Below, piece after piece: positions 47,311-54,747 of a DNA stretch of 64,000 bases. The notes under the pieces were generated by a model, which saw only the letters and a list, made by a program, of their open reading frames with translations, made no database searches and was not told the DNA's origin. Numbering within the stretch: the first letter of the stretch is position 1; the number at the start of each line of letters is the position of its first letter. Source of the stretch: Lutibaculum sp963816555 (lineage in GTDB: Bacteria > Pseudomonadota > Alphaproteobacteria > Rhizobiales > Tepidamorphaceae). A program made the position numbers and the translations under genes. Where the stretch lies: positions 1 through 64,000 of the forward strand of contig CAWFLD010000014.1 of assembly GCA_963816555.1 (NCBI GenBank), given 5' to 3'.

Positions 47311-47342
47311 TGAGGATATCGGCGTCGAAAGCTGAGGATATC
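47311..47342. promoter_or_regulatory. Direct repeats in the methyltransferase/kinase divergent promoter
   Basis: TGAGGATATC occurs twice (47311-47320 and 47333-47342), 22 bases apart, about two helical turns. The surrounding 47281-47345 is A+T-rich (ttggaaaatttggaag, 47293-47308) and lies between divergent genes, so this is a likely operator region. The regulator is not known. Confidence 0.45.
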
Positions 47343-47420
47343 CAACCGTTTCCATCATGGCGCCACGGTCCCGCGGGGATCGCGAGGCGGACCGTCAATG
47401 CGAATGAGGAGATCGCCGGA

Positions 47421-48341
47421 ATGGACACAGAGACAGCGCTTGCCCGCCTGAGGGAGGTCCCGGGCTTCGAGGACGTGTCTGCGGACAACGTCCGGATCGA
47501 CCGGCTCGGCGGCCTGACGAACATCGTCTTCCGGGTCGTCCGGGGCGGCCGCGACTATCTCCTGCGCATTCCCGGCGCGGGCACGGAGAGCTACATCGAC
47601 CGCAAGGTCGAGGCGCACAACGCGGTCGCGGCGGCACGCGCCGGCGTCTCGCCCCACGTCATCCATTTCGACGCGGCGAGCGGCGTCATGCTCGCCGACT
47701 ACATCGACGCGCCGACGATGTCGCCCGAGCGCTTCCGCACCACGCAGGGTGCGCCGACGCGGGCGGCGCTCGCCTTCCGCCAGCTGCACCAGAGCGGCGA
47801 GACCTTCGAGTTCCGCTTCGAGCTGTTCTCGATGATCGACGGCTACCTGAAGGTGCTGGAGGAGAAGAAGGCCGAGCTGCCGGAGGGCTATCACGACGTG
47901 GTGGCGGAGGCGCAGGCGGTTCGCGAGGCGCTGGACGCGCATCCCGCGAAGCTCGCGCCGTGCCACTGCGACCCGCTGTGCGAGAACTTCCTCGACGCCG
48001 GCAGCCGCATGTGGATCGTCGACTGGGAATATTCCGGGATGAACGATCCGCTGTGGGACCTCGGCGACCTCTCGGTCGAGGCGGGATTCGGCCCCGAGCA
48101 CGACCGCGAGATGATGGAGGCCTATTGCGACGGGCCGCCGGACGCGGCGACCTTCGGGCGGATGGTGATCTACAAGGCGATGTGCGACCTCTTGTGGACG
48201 CTGTGGGGCCTGATCCAGCACGCCGACGGCAATCCGGCGGAGGATTTCTGGGCCTATTCCGAGGAGCGCTTCGCGCGCTGCAAGGCGCTGATGGCGAGCC
48301 CGGAATTCCCTGAGCACCTCGAGGCGGTGCGCAAGGGCTGA
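47421..48341 (+). CDS. Choline/ethanolamine kinase-like phosphotransferase
   Basis: This 306-residue protein belongs to the choline kinase/aminoglycoside phosphotransferase fold. The nucleotide region is IDRLGGLTNIVFRVVRGGRD, the catalytic loop is APCHCDPLCENFLDAGSRM (Brenner motif with C before D) and the metal motif is WIVDWEYSGMNDPLWDLGDL. It probably phosphorylates choline or another amino alcohol. It uses ATG at 47421 behind a gaggag 9-14 bases upstream. It faces a DeoR regulator that precedes a quaternary-amine transporter, and a second kinase-like gene lies at 53733. Confidence 0.87.
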   Translation: MDTETALARLREVPGFEDVSADNVRIDRLGGLTNIVFRVVRGGRDYLLRIPGAGTESYIDRKVEAHNAVAAARAGVSPHVIHFDAASGVMLADYIDAPTMSPERFRTTQGAPTRAALAFRQLHQSGETFEFRFELFSMIDGYLKVLEEKKAELPEGYHDVVAEAQAVREALDAHPAKLAPCHCDPLCENFLDAGSRMWIVDWEYSGMNDPLWDLGDLSVEAGFGPEHDREMMEAYCDGPPDAATFGRMVIYKAMCDLLWTLWGLIQHADGNPAEDFWAYSEERFARCKALMASPEFPEHLEAVRKG

Positions 48342-48364
48342 GGCGCGAGGGAGACCGGCGGCCG

Positions 48365-48398
48365 GCGCCTCAGGCGTACTCGCGCCTCAGGCGTACTC
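48365..48398. repeat. 17-base tandem duplication at the deoR stop
   Basis: The 17-base unit gcgcctcaggcgtactc occurs twice in direct succession, 48365-48381 and 48382-48398. The second copy covers the last codons and stop of the DeoR-type gene. The frame is unaffected because the duplicate falls after the stop. Confidence 0.85.
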
Positions 48399-49196
48399 CT
48401 CGGCCGCCGTCGCCGGCGCCGCCTCTCCGGCGGCGCTCTCGACGCTCAGGATGCGCGTCTCGTGGTGCAGCAGGCGCTGGCGCAGGGCGTCCGGCGGCTG
48501 CACGTTGCACACGAGCGTGCCGACGCCGTCGAGGCCGCAGACGCTGACCGGCGCCTGGTTGCGGAACTTCGTGTGGTCGGCCACGACCATCGCCTGCGAC
48601 GACTGCTGGATCATCGCGCGGGCGAGCTCGGCTTCCTGCAGGTGGAAGTTCATGTAGCCGCCCTCGGGATGGATCGCCCCGATCGACAGGATCGCGAATC
48701 GCGCCCGGAAGTTGCGGATGAAGCCGATGGTCGTCTCGCCGAACACGGCCTGGTCGTCGGCGCGCATCTCGCCGCCGGCCAGGTGCACCCGGTTGTTCTT
48801 GCCGCGCACCAGGGTGCGGGCGATCTCGGCGCCGTTCGTCACCACGAACAGGTCGCGATGGCCGAGCAGGGCGCGCGCGACGTAGGCGGTCGTGGCGCCG
48901 CTGTCGATCATCACGGCGTCGCCGTCCTGGATCTCCTGCGCGGCGCGGGCGGCGATCGCCTCCTTGGCCTCGGCGTTCTGCGCCATGCGCTTCTGGAAGT
49001 CGGCCTCGCCGGAGCGGTCCGGCAGCAGGACCGCGCCGTGCACGCGCTCGACCATGCCGCGCGCGGCGAGCGCCTTGATGTCGCGCCGCACCGTCTCGTC
49101 GGACACGGCGAGGCGGCGCGTCAGGTCGGCGACGCTGCACGAGCCGAACTTCTCGAGCGTCTCCATGATGGCTGCGTAGCGGGCGGTCTTGTGCAC
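48387..49196 (-). CDS. DeoR/GlpR-family transcriptional repressor
   Basis: The 269-residue regulator begins with the DeoR winged helix (GSCSVADLTRRLAVSDETVR, RDIKALAARGMVERVHGAVL) and continues with the sugar-phosphate-isomerase-like sensor (AVMIDSGATTAYVARALLGH, FVVTNGAEIARTL, LSIGAIHPEGGYMNFHLQEA, VVADHTKF). DeoR proteins usually sense phosphorylated small molecules. It starts with GTG at 49196 behind gggaggac. It is divergent from the choX-choV-choW genes, which it probably controls; phosphocholine made by the flanking kinases is a possible effector (inference). Confidence 0.9.
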   Translation of the reverse strand: MHKTARYAAIMETLEKFGSCSVADLTRRLAVSDETVRRDIKALAARGMVERVHGAVLLPDRSGEADFQKRMAQNAEAKEAIAARAAQEIQDGDAVMIDSGATTAYVARALLGHRDLFVVTNGAEIARTLVRGKNNRVHLAGGEMRADDQAVFGETTIGFIRNFRARFAILSIGAIHPEGGYMNFHLQEAELARAMIQQSSQAMVVADHTKFRNQAPVSVCGLDGVGTLVCNVQPPDALRQRLLHHETRILSVESAAGEAAPATAAEEYA

Positions 49197-49559
49197 GAAT
49201 GTCCTCCCTTCGCCGGGGGTGCCGCGGGCCGGCCCCAGCCGGGCCGTCCGGTGCCTCCGCCCGAAGCCAAGCGGAAACAGGCGTTTATCACGATTCACGG
49301 CTGTCAAGAATGCCGGGTTTGTGGCTTTTTGTGGCCTTTCAGTTGACAGTTGTGGGTTTTCCCTCCCAAGATGATGGGGATCTTTCGTCATGGCAAGCGC
49401 CAGCCGGGCACATCCCGAGGACGGATCCCGCATGGCCTTGCCTGGAACTTCGGCCCGTCGGGCGGCGGCTCTCCCGCGCCGCGGCGTCGCCGGGGATTCG
49501 AGCGCCTGCCGTCTCAGGGCGGGCGCTTCAACCTGAACAACAACCGGAAGGGACACTCG
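49197..49559. promoter_or_regulatory. deoR-choX divergent promoter with repeated TTTGTGG boxes
   Basis: A sigma-70-like promoter faces choX: TTGACA at 49343-49348 and CAAGAT at 49367-49372 with an 18-base spacer. Three TTGTGG boxes occur at 49319, 49329 and 49350 (the first two within TTTGTGGC), spaced 10 and 21 bases, so all lie on one face of the helix and straddle the -35. They are candidate DeoR operators. The rest of this 363-base gap holds no recognisable gene. Confidence 0.55.
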
Positions 49560-50537
49560 ATGAAAAGCCGACCGTCGATCAAGAAGAGCAGCCTTGGCCT
49601 GCTTCTCGGGGCCTCGCTTCTCGCCGGCGCCGCCGGTTCCGCCGTCGCGCAGGGCGTGCCGGAGTCCGATCAGCCGATCAAGATGACCATCAACGACTGG
49701 ACCGGCCAGGAGATCACGACGCGCATCATGGGCGGCGTGCTCGAGAACATGGGCTACAACGTCGACTACGTGCAGGCCGACTATCTCGCCCAGTTCGCCG
49801 GGCTCGAGAGCGGCGACCTGTCGGTGGCGATGGAGATCTGGGAGACGACCGGCAAGGACGCCCTCGAGGCCTCGCTGAAGACGGGCAACACCGTCGACCT
49901 CGGCGAGACCGGCATGGAGGCCAAGGAGGAGTGGTGGTATCCCTCCTACGTGAAGGACCAGTGCCCGGGCCTGCCGGACTGGAAGGCGCTGAACAAGTGC
50001 GCCGAGCTCTTCGCGTCGCCGGAGACGAGCCCGAAGGGGCGCTATCTCGGCGGCCCCGTCACCTGGGGCGGCCATGACGAGGAGCGCATCGAGGCGCTCG
50101 GCCTGAACTTCGAGGTGATCCACGCCGGCACGGACGCGGCGCTGCTCGCCGAGGTGCAGTCGGCCTACCAGCGCAAGAAGCCGATCCTCGCCTGGATCTA
50201 CACGCCGCACTGGGCGCCGATCCAGTTCGACGGCGAGTGGGTGCAGTTCCCGGAATACGAGGATGCCTGCTACGAGGACCCGAGCTGGGGCACGAACCCG
50301 GACAAGGCCTACGACTGCGGCAAGCCGCACGGCTGGATCAAGGCCGTCGGCTGGGCCGGTGGCGAGAAGACCTGGCCCGCCGCCTACCAGGCGATCCGCA
50401 ACTTCCAGATGACCAACGAGGACATGGGTGAGATGATCGGCAAGGTCGACGTCGACGGCATGCCCCTCCAGACGGTGGTCGATGAATGGCTCGACAGCCA
50501 CGAGGACACCTGGAAGAGCTGGATTCCCAAGAGCTGA
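49560..50537 (+). CDS. Quaternary-amine (glycine betaine/choline) ABC binding protein
   Basis: This is a periplasmic OpuAC-type receptor of 325 residues. The signal peptide (KKSSLGLLLGASLLAGAAGS) ends near AVAQ. The mature domain has MTINDWTGQEITTRIMGGVL, VQADYLAQFAGLESGDLSVA, MEIWE and WIYTPHWAPIQFDGEWVQFP. Aromatic residues there (W, Y, W) fit a cation-pi box for trimethylammonium compounds. The ATG at 49560 has ggaagggacactcg upstream. It heads an operon with an ATPase, a doubled permease and a kinase-like gene. Confidence 0.87.
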   Translation: MKSRPSIKKSSLGLLLGASLLAGAAGSAVAQGVPESDQPIKMTINDWTGQEITTRIMGGVLENMGYNVDYVQADYLAQFAGLESGDLSVAMEIWETTGKDALEASLKTGNTVDLGETGMEAKEEWWYPSYVKDQCPGLPDWKALNKCAELFASPETSPKGRYLGGPVTWGGHDEERIEALGLNFEVIHAGTDAALLAEVQSAYQRKKPILAWIYTPHWAPIQFDGEWVQFPEYEDACYEDPSWGTNPDKAYDCGKPHGWIKAVGWAGGEKTWPAAYQAIRNFQMTNEDMGEMIGKVDVDGMPLQTVVDEWLDSHEDTWKSWIPKS

Positions 50538-50544
50538 GGCTCTT

Positions 50545-50574
50545 GCCGGGCGGGGCCCTCGCGTCCCGCCCGGC
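50545..50574 (+). promoter_or_regulatory. Intercistronic hairpin after the binding-protein gene
   Basis: Perfect 10-base arms gccgggcggg (50545-50554) and cccgcccggc (50565-50574) enclose a 10-base loop, 8 bases after the binding-protein stop. It parallels the hairpins after urtA and dctP. Confidence 0.6.
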
Positions 50575-50625
50575 GCAACCGCCTGTGACGGTACCGCCCC
50601 TGACCTTCCCCGATCGTATGGATTG

Positions 50626-51723
50626 ATGACAGACGCCATCGCCCCCACGCCAAGCCACACCGCCAGCGCCACGCCGCCGGCCGCGCCCGACGAGGAGCAG
50701 AGCGTCAAGCTGTCCTGCCGCGGGCTCTGGAAGATCTTCGGAGCCGACGGCGACCGCGAGGCGAGGGACTTCCTCGCCCGCCACGACGGCCGCCCGAGCT
50801 CCGAGGAGCTCGACGCCGCCGGCCTCACCCCCGCCGTGCGCGACGTCTCGCTCGACGTCCACGACGGCGAGATCTTCGTCATCATGGGCCTGTCCGGCTC
50901 CGGCAAGTCGACCATCGTGCGCTGCCTGTCGCTGCTCCTGCAGCCGACGGCGGGCGAACTGGTCTTCGAGGGCCGCGACCTGCTCGCCTGCTCGCAGAAG
51001 GAGCTGATCGACATCCGCCGCCACAAGATGGGGATGGTGTTCCAGCACTTCGCGCTGCTGCCCCACCTCACCGTGCTCGGCAACGTCACCTTTCCGCTCG
51101 AGATCCAGGGCGTCGACCGCGCGACGCGCGAGAAGCGCGCCATGGAGGTCATCGAGCTCGTCGGCCTCGGCGGCCGCGAGATGGACTTCCCGCGCGGCCT
51201 CTCCGGCGGCCAGCAGCAGCGCGTCGGCATCGCCCGCTCGCTCGCCGCGGAGCCGGAGCTGTGGTTCCTCGACGAGCCGTTCTCCGCGCTCGACCCGCTG
51301 ATCCGCCGCGAGATGCAGGACGAGTTCCTGCGGCTGCAGCGCCTGCTGCACAAGTCGATCGTCTTCATCACCCACGACTTCGACGAGGCGATCCGCCTGG
51401 CCGACCGCATCGCCATCATGAACCACGGCGAGATCGTGCAGGTCGGCACGCCCGAGGACATCGTGGTCCGACCCGCCACGGAATATGTCGAGGAGTTCAC
51501 CCGCGACGTCGCGCGCTCGAAGGTCCTGTCGGCCCGCTCGATCATGAGCCCGGCGCAGGGCGACGACTTCGCCGGCGAGGTCCGGGCGGACGACCGCGTC
51601 TCGAGCTTCGCCGCCCGCGCCATCGAGGCCGACAGGCCGCTCGCCGTCGTCAACCGGCGCGGCCAGCGGGTCGGCCAGATCGAGAGGGACGCGGTCGTCG
51701 CGCTTCTCGCGGAGTCCGCATGA
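50626..51723 (+). CDS. Quaternary-amine ABC transporter ATPase (ProV/OpuAA-like)
   Basis: The 365-residue ATPase has Walker A MGLSGSGKST (residues 87-96), Q-loop MVFQHFALLPHLTVLGNVTF, the ABC signature LSGGQQQRVGIARSL and Walker B LWFLDEPFSALDPL. The N-terminal insertion with GREA-like residues (FGADGDREARDFLARH) and DAAGLTPAVRDVSLDVHDGE is typical of ProV. A C-terminal CBS-like remnant (VLSARSIMSPAQGDD) follows residue 300. The start at 50626 has a weak ribosome site, so it may rely on the upstream message. The stop overlaps the permease start by four bases. Confidence 0.9.
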   Translation: MTDAIAPTPSHTASATPPAAPDEEQSVKLSCRGLWKIFGADGDREARDFLARHDGRPSSEELDAAGLTPAVRDVSLDVHDGEIFVIMGLSGSGKSTIVRCLSLLLQPTAGELVFEGRDLLACSQKELIDIRRHKMGMVFQHFALLPHLTVLGNVTFPLEIQGVDRATREKRAMEVIELVGLGGREMDFPRGLSGGQQQRVGIARSLAAEPELWFLDEPFSALDPLIRREMQDEFLRLQRLLHKSIVFITHDFDEAIRLADRIAIMNHGEIVQVGTPEDIVVRPATEYVEEFTRDVARSKVLSARSIMSPAQGDDFAGEVRADDRVSSFAARAIEADRPLAVVNRRGQRVGQIERDAVVALLAESA

Positions 51724-53723
51724 CCGTCGTCACCTCATCGCATGAACGCCCGGCGCCGAAGCCGCTGCCGGGCTGGCTCCTGTGGGCCGCGGCGCTCGTG
51801 GTGTTCGTCGGCCTCTGGCTCGTCGCGCCGCACGTCGGATGGCTCGGCGATCCCGCCGACTACCTGGTCCTGCCGCTCAAGGGCTGGATCTCGTCCTTCA
51901 TGGACTGGCTGGTCAACGACCTGAGCTTCGGCCTGTTCACCTTCAAGCAGTTCACGCGGGGCATCGCGTGGCTGCTCGGGCTGCCGCTGCAGGCCTGCGT
52001 CGCGGTCCTCGCCAAGGGCTGGCACCTGCCGCTCGGCGAGGGCGCCGTGCGGGTTCCGCCGGTGCCGTGGTTCGGCGTCGTCGCCGCCGTGACCTGGCTC
52101 GGCTGGCGCTTCGGCGGCCGGCCGCTGGCGATCCTCGTCTTCCTGTGCTTCGCCTATCTCGCCGTCTTCGGGCAGTGGGTGAGCTCCATGATCACGCTGT
52201 CCTCGATCCTCGTGGCGGTGCCGCTCGGCGTCGTCGTCGGCATCGCGCTCGGCATTCTCGCCTACCGCCACCGGCGCTTCGCGGACGTCATCAAGCCGGT
52301 CCTCGACCTGATGCAGACCGTGCCGGTCTTCGCGTATCTCGTGCCGGTGCTGTTCCTGTTCGGCTTCGGCCCCGTCTCCGCGATGATCGCGACGATCATC
52401 TACGCGATGCCGCCGATGGTGCGCGTCACCATGCTGGCGCTCAGGGGGGTGCCGCCGGAGGTCGTCGAGTTCGGCAACATGGCCGGCTGCACGCCCCGCC
52501 AGATGCTGTGGCGCATCCTCCTGCCGACGGCGCGGCCGAGCCTGATGGTCGGCGTGAACCAGGTCATCATGCTCTCGCTGAACATGGTCATCATCGCCTC
52601 GATGATCGGCGCCGGCGGCCTCGGGCGCGACGTGCTGACGGCGCTGCGGCGCCTCGCCATCGGCGACGGCCTCGAGGCGGGCGTCGCGATCACGCTGCTC
52701 GCCATCTCGCTCGACCGGCTGAGCCAGGCCTTCGTCTACCGCCAGAAGCAGCCGCTGCATCTCGAGCAGGGGCAGGGCGCGCTGCGTCGCCACGCGACGC
52801 TCGCCGGCTTCCTGGGCGCGATCCTCGCGAGCTTCGCCATCGCCGCCCTCGTGCCGGCGATCGCGATCTACCCGAAGTCGCTGGTGATCGACACCGGGCC
52901 GTTCTGGGACGAGCTGGTGCGGCTCATCAACGTCCACCTCTACGACTATCTCGACGCGGTGAAGGCGTTCCTGCTGATCTACGTGCTGGTGCCGCTCAAG
53001 CGCTTCCTGGTGGACGCGCCGTGGATCGGCGTGACGCTGCTGATCGGCGTCGGCGGCTGGCGGCTCGGCGGCCTCAGGCTCGCGGTCACCGTGGCGCTGA
53101 TGGCGGCGTTCATCGCGCTGACCGGCAACTGGGAGAAGGCGATGATCTCCGTCTATCTCTGCGGCCTGTCGGTCATCATCGCGAGCCTCATCGGCATCCC
53201 CGTCGGCATCATGTCGGCGAGCCACGAGGGCTTCCGGCGCGTCGCCATGAACACGATCGACACGCTGCAGACGCTGCCGAGCTTCGTCTACCTGATCCCG
53301 GTGGTGATGCTCTTCGCCGTCGGCGACTTCTCGGCGATGATCGCGATCGTGCTCTACGCGCTGGCGCCCGCCGTCCGCTACGCCGACCACGGCATCCGCC
53401 GCGTGCCGCCGAACATCATCGAGGCCGGCATCATGTCGGGCTGCCAGCCCTCCCAGCTCCTGTGGCGGGTGCGGCTGCCGCTGGCCATGCCGGAGATCAT
53501 GCTCGGCCTCAACCAGACCATCATGATGGCGCTGTCGATGCTCGTCATCACCGCGCTCGTCGGCACCAACGACCTCGGCCAGGAGGTCTATATCGCGCTC
53601 ACGCGGGCCGATATCGGCCAGGGCGTGGTCGCGGGCCTTTGCGTGGCCTTCATCGCGATGATCGCCGACCGGCTGATCGGCGCGTGGGCCGAGGAGCGCA
53701 AGCGCCAGCTGCGCATCGAATGA
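51720..53723 (+). CDS. Tandemly duplicated quaternary-amine ABC permease
   Basis: This 667-residue permease contains two complete ProW-like transport domains in one chain. The EAA-loop-like motif occurs twice: EVVEFGNMAGCTPRQMLWRI near residue 250 and NIIEAGIMSGCQPSQLLWRV near residue 565. Matching helices precede each (ITLSSILVAVPLGVVVGIAL and MISVYLCGLSVIIASLIGIP). Normally two identical ProW chains form the channel; here one chain could supply both halves and allow them to diverge. The C-terminus is charged (AEERKRQLRIE). A kinase-like gene starts 9 bases downstream. Confidence 0.88.
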   Translation: MTVVTSSHERPAPKPLPGWLLWAAALVVFVGLWLVAPHVGWLGDPADYLVLPLKGWISSFMDWLVNDLSFGLFTFKQFTRGIAWLLGLPLQACVAVLAKGWHLPLGEGAVRVPPVPWFGVVAAVTWLGWRFGGRPLAILVFLCFAYLAVFGQWVSSMITLSSILVAVPLGVVVGIALGILAYRHRRFADVIKPVLDLMQTVPVFAYLVPVLFLFGFGPVSAMIATIIYAMPPMVRVTMLALRGVPPEVVEFGNMAGCTPRQMLWRILLPTARPSLMVGVNQVIMLSLNMVIIASMIGAGGLGRDVLTALRRLAIGDGLEAGVAITLLAISLDRLSQAFVYRQKQPLHLEQGQGALRRHATLAGFLGAILASFAIAALVPAIAIYPKSLVIDTGPFWDELVRLINVHLYDYLDAVKAFLLIYVLVPLKRFLVDAPWIGVTLLIGVGGWRLGGLRLAVTVALMAAFIALTGNWEKAMISVYLCGLSVIIASLIGIPVGIMSASHEGFRRVAMNTIDTLQTLPSFVYLIPVVMLFAVGDFSAMIAIVLYALAPAVRYADHGIRRVPPNIIEAGIMSGCQPSQLLWRVRLPLAMPEIMLGLNQTIMMALSMLVITALVGTNDLGQEVYIALTRADIGQGVVAGLCVAFIAMIADRLIGAWAEERKRQLRIE

Positions 53724-53732
53724 GGAGAATGC

Positions 53733-54620
53733 ATGTCTGACGCCGCGAGCGCGCTGGCGCGCGCTGCCAAGCTCGACATCTGGTCGGGCCCCGTCGAGCC
53801 GAAGCCCGTCACGGGCGGCATCACGAACACGAACTTCATGGTCGAGGACCGCGGCCGCCGCCACTTCGTGCGCGTCGGCGAGGACATACCGGTCCACGGC
53901 GTGATGCGGTTCAACGAGCTCGCCGCCTCGCGCGCCGCCGCCGAGGCCGGCATCTCGCCGCCGGTCGTGCACGCGGAGGCGGGCGTCCTGGTGCTCGAGT
54001 TCGTCGAGGGGCGCACGCTCGAGGAGGCCGACATCCGCGATCCCGCGATGATCGAGCGGATCGTGCCGCTCCTGCGACGCTGCCACCGCGAGATGGCGCG
54101 GGGCGTCGCGGCGCCGGCGCTGATGTTCTGGGTGTTCCACATCTGCCGGCACTATGCGCGCGTCCTCAGGGACGGCGGCAGCCGCCATGTCGGGATCCTG
54201 CCGCATCTGATGGAGCGCGGCGACGTGCTGGAGCAGGTGATCGGCCGCATCGACCTCGTCTTCGGCCACAACGACCTGCTGCCGGCGAACTTCATCGATT
54301 CGGGCGACCGGCTGTGGCTGATCGACTGGGACTATGCCGGCTTCAACTCGCCGCTCTTCGACCTCGGCGGCCTGTCCTCGAACAGCCAGTTCACGCCGGC
54401 CGACGACGACGCGCTTCTCGGCCTCTACTTCGAGCGCCAGCCGGACGACCTGATGCGCCGCCAGCTCGTCGCGATGAAGGCCGCCTCGCTCCTGCGCGAG
54501 ACGATGTGGAGCATGGTCTCGGAGATCCACTCCAAGGTCGGGTTCGACTTCGACGCCTACACGGCCGAGAACCTGCAGCGTTTCGAGCGGGCCTGGGGAG
54601 ACTTCGCCGAGGCCGCCTGA
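53733..54620 (+). CDS. Choline/ethanolamine kinase-like phosphotransferase (second copy)
   Basis: The 295-residue protein shares the choline kinase fold with the product of 47421-48341: PKPVTGGITNTNFMVEDRGR, VRVGEDIPVHGVMRFNELAA, catalytic loop LVFGHNDLLPANFIDSGDRL and metal motif WLIDWDYAGFNSPLFDLGGL. Here the catalytic loop has the classical HND. The ATG at 53733 has gaggagaatgc as ribosome site and the gene follows the permease by 9 bases, so it is probably translated with the transporter. It may trap imported choline as phosphocholine; the substrate is inferred from context. Confidence 0.88.
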   Translation: MSDAASALARAAKLDIWSGPVEPKPVTGGITNTNFMVEDRGRRHFVRVGEDIPVHGVMRFNELAASRAAAEAGISPPVVHAEAGVLVLEFVEGRTLEEADIRDPAMIERIVPLLRRCHREMARGVAAPALMFWVFHICRHYARVLRDGGSRHVGILPHLMERGDVLEQVIGRIDLVFGHNDLLPANFIDSGDRLWLIDWDYAGFNSPLFDLGGLSSNSQFTPADDDALLGLYFERQPDDLMRRQLVAMKAASLLRETMWSMVSEIHSKVGFDFDAYTAENLQRFERAWGDFAEAA

Positions 54621-54747
54621 CGAGATATCCACACATTCAATGCAAAAGCATCGCGCCGCCCCAACCCTTCATTAACGCTGATCTCGCTACCAATAGGGGG
54701 ACGTAACCGGCGGTTTCGGCTGCCCCGAAGGCTTGCGGTGAGTGTGC

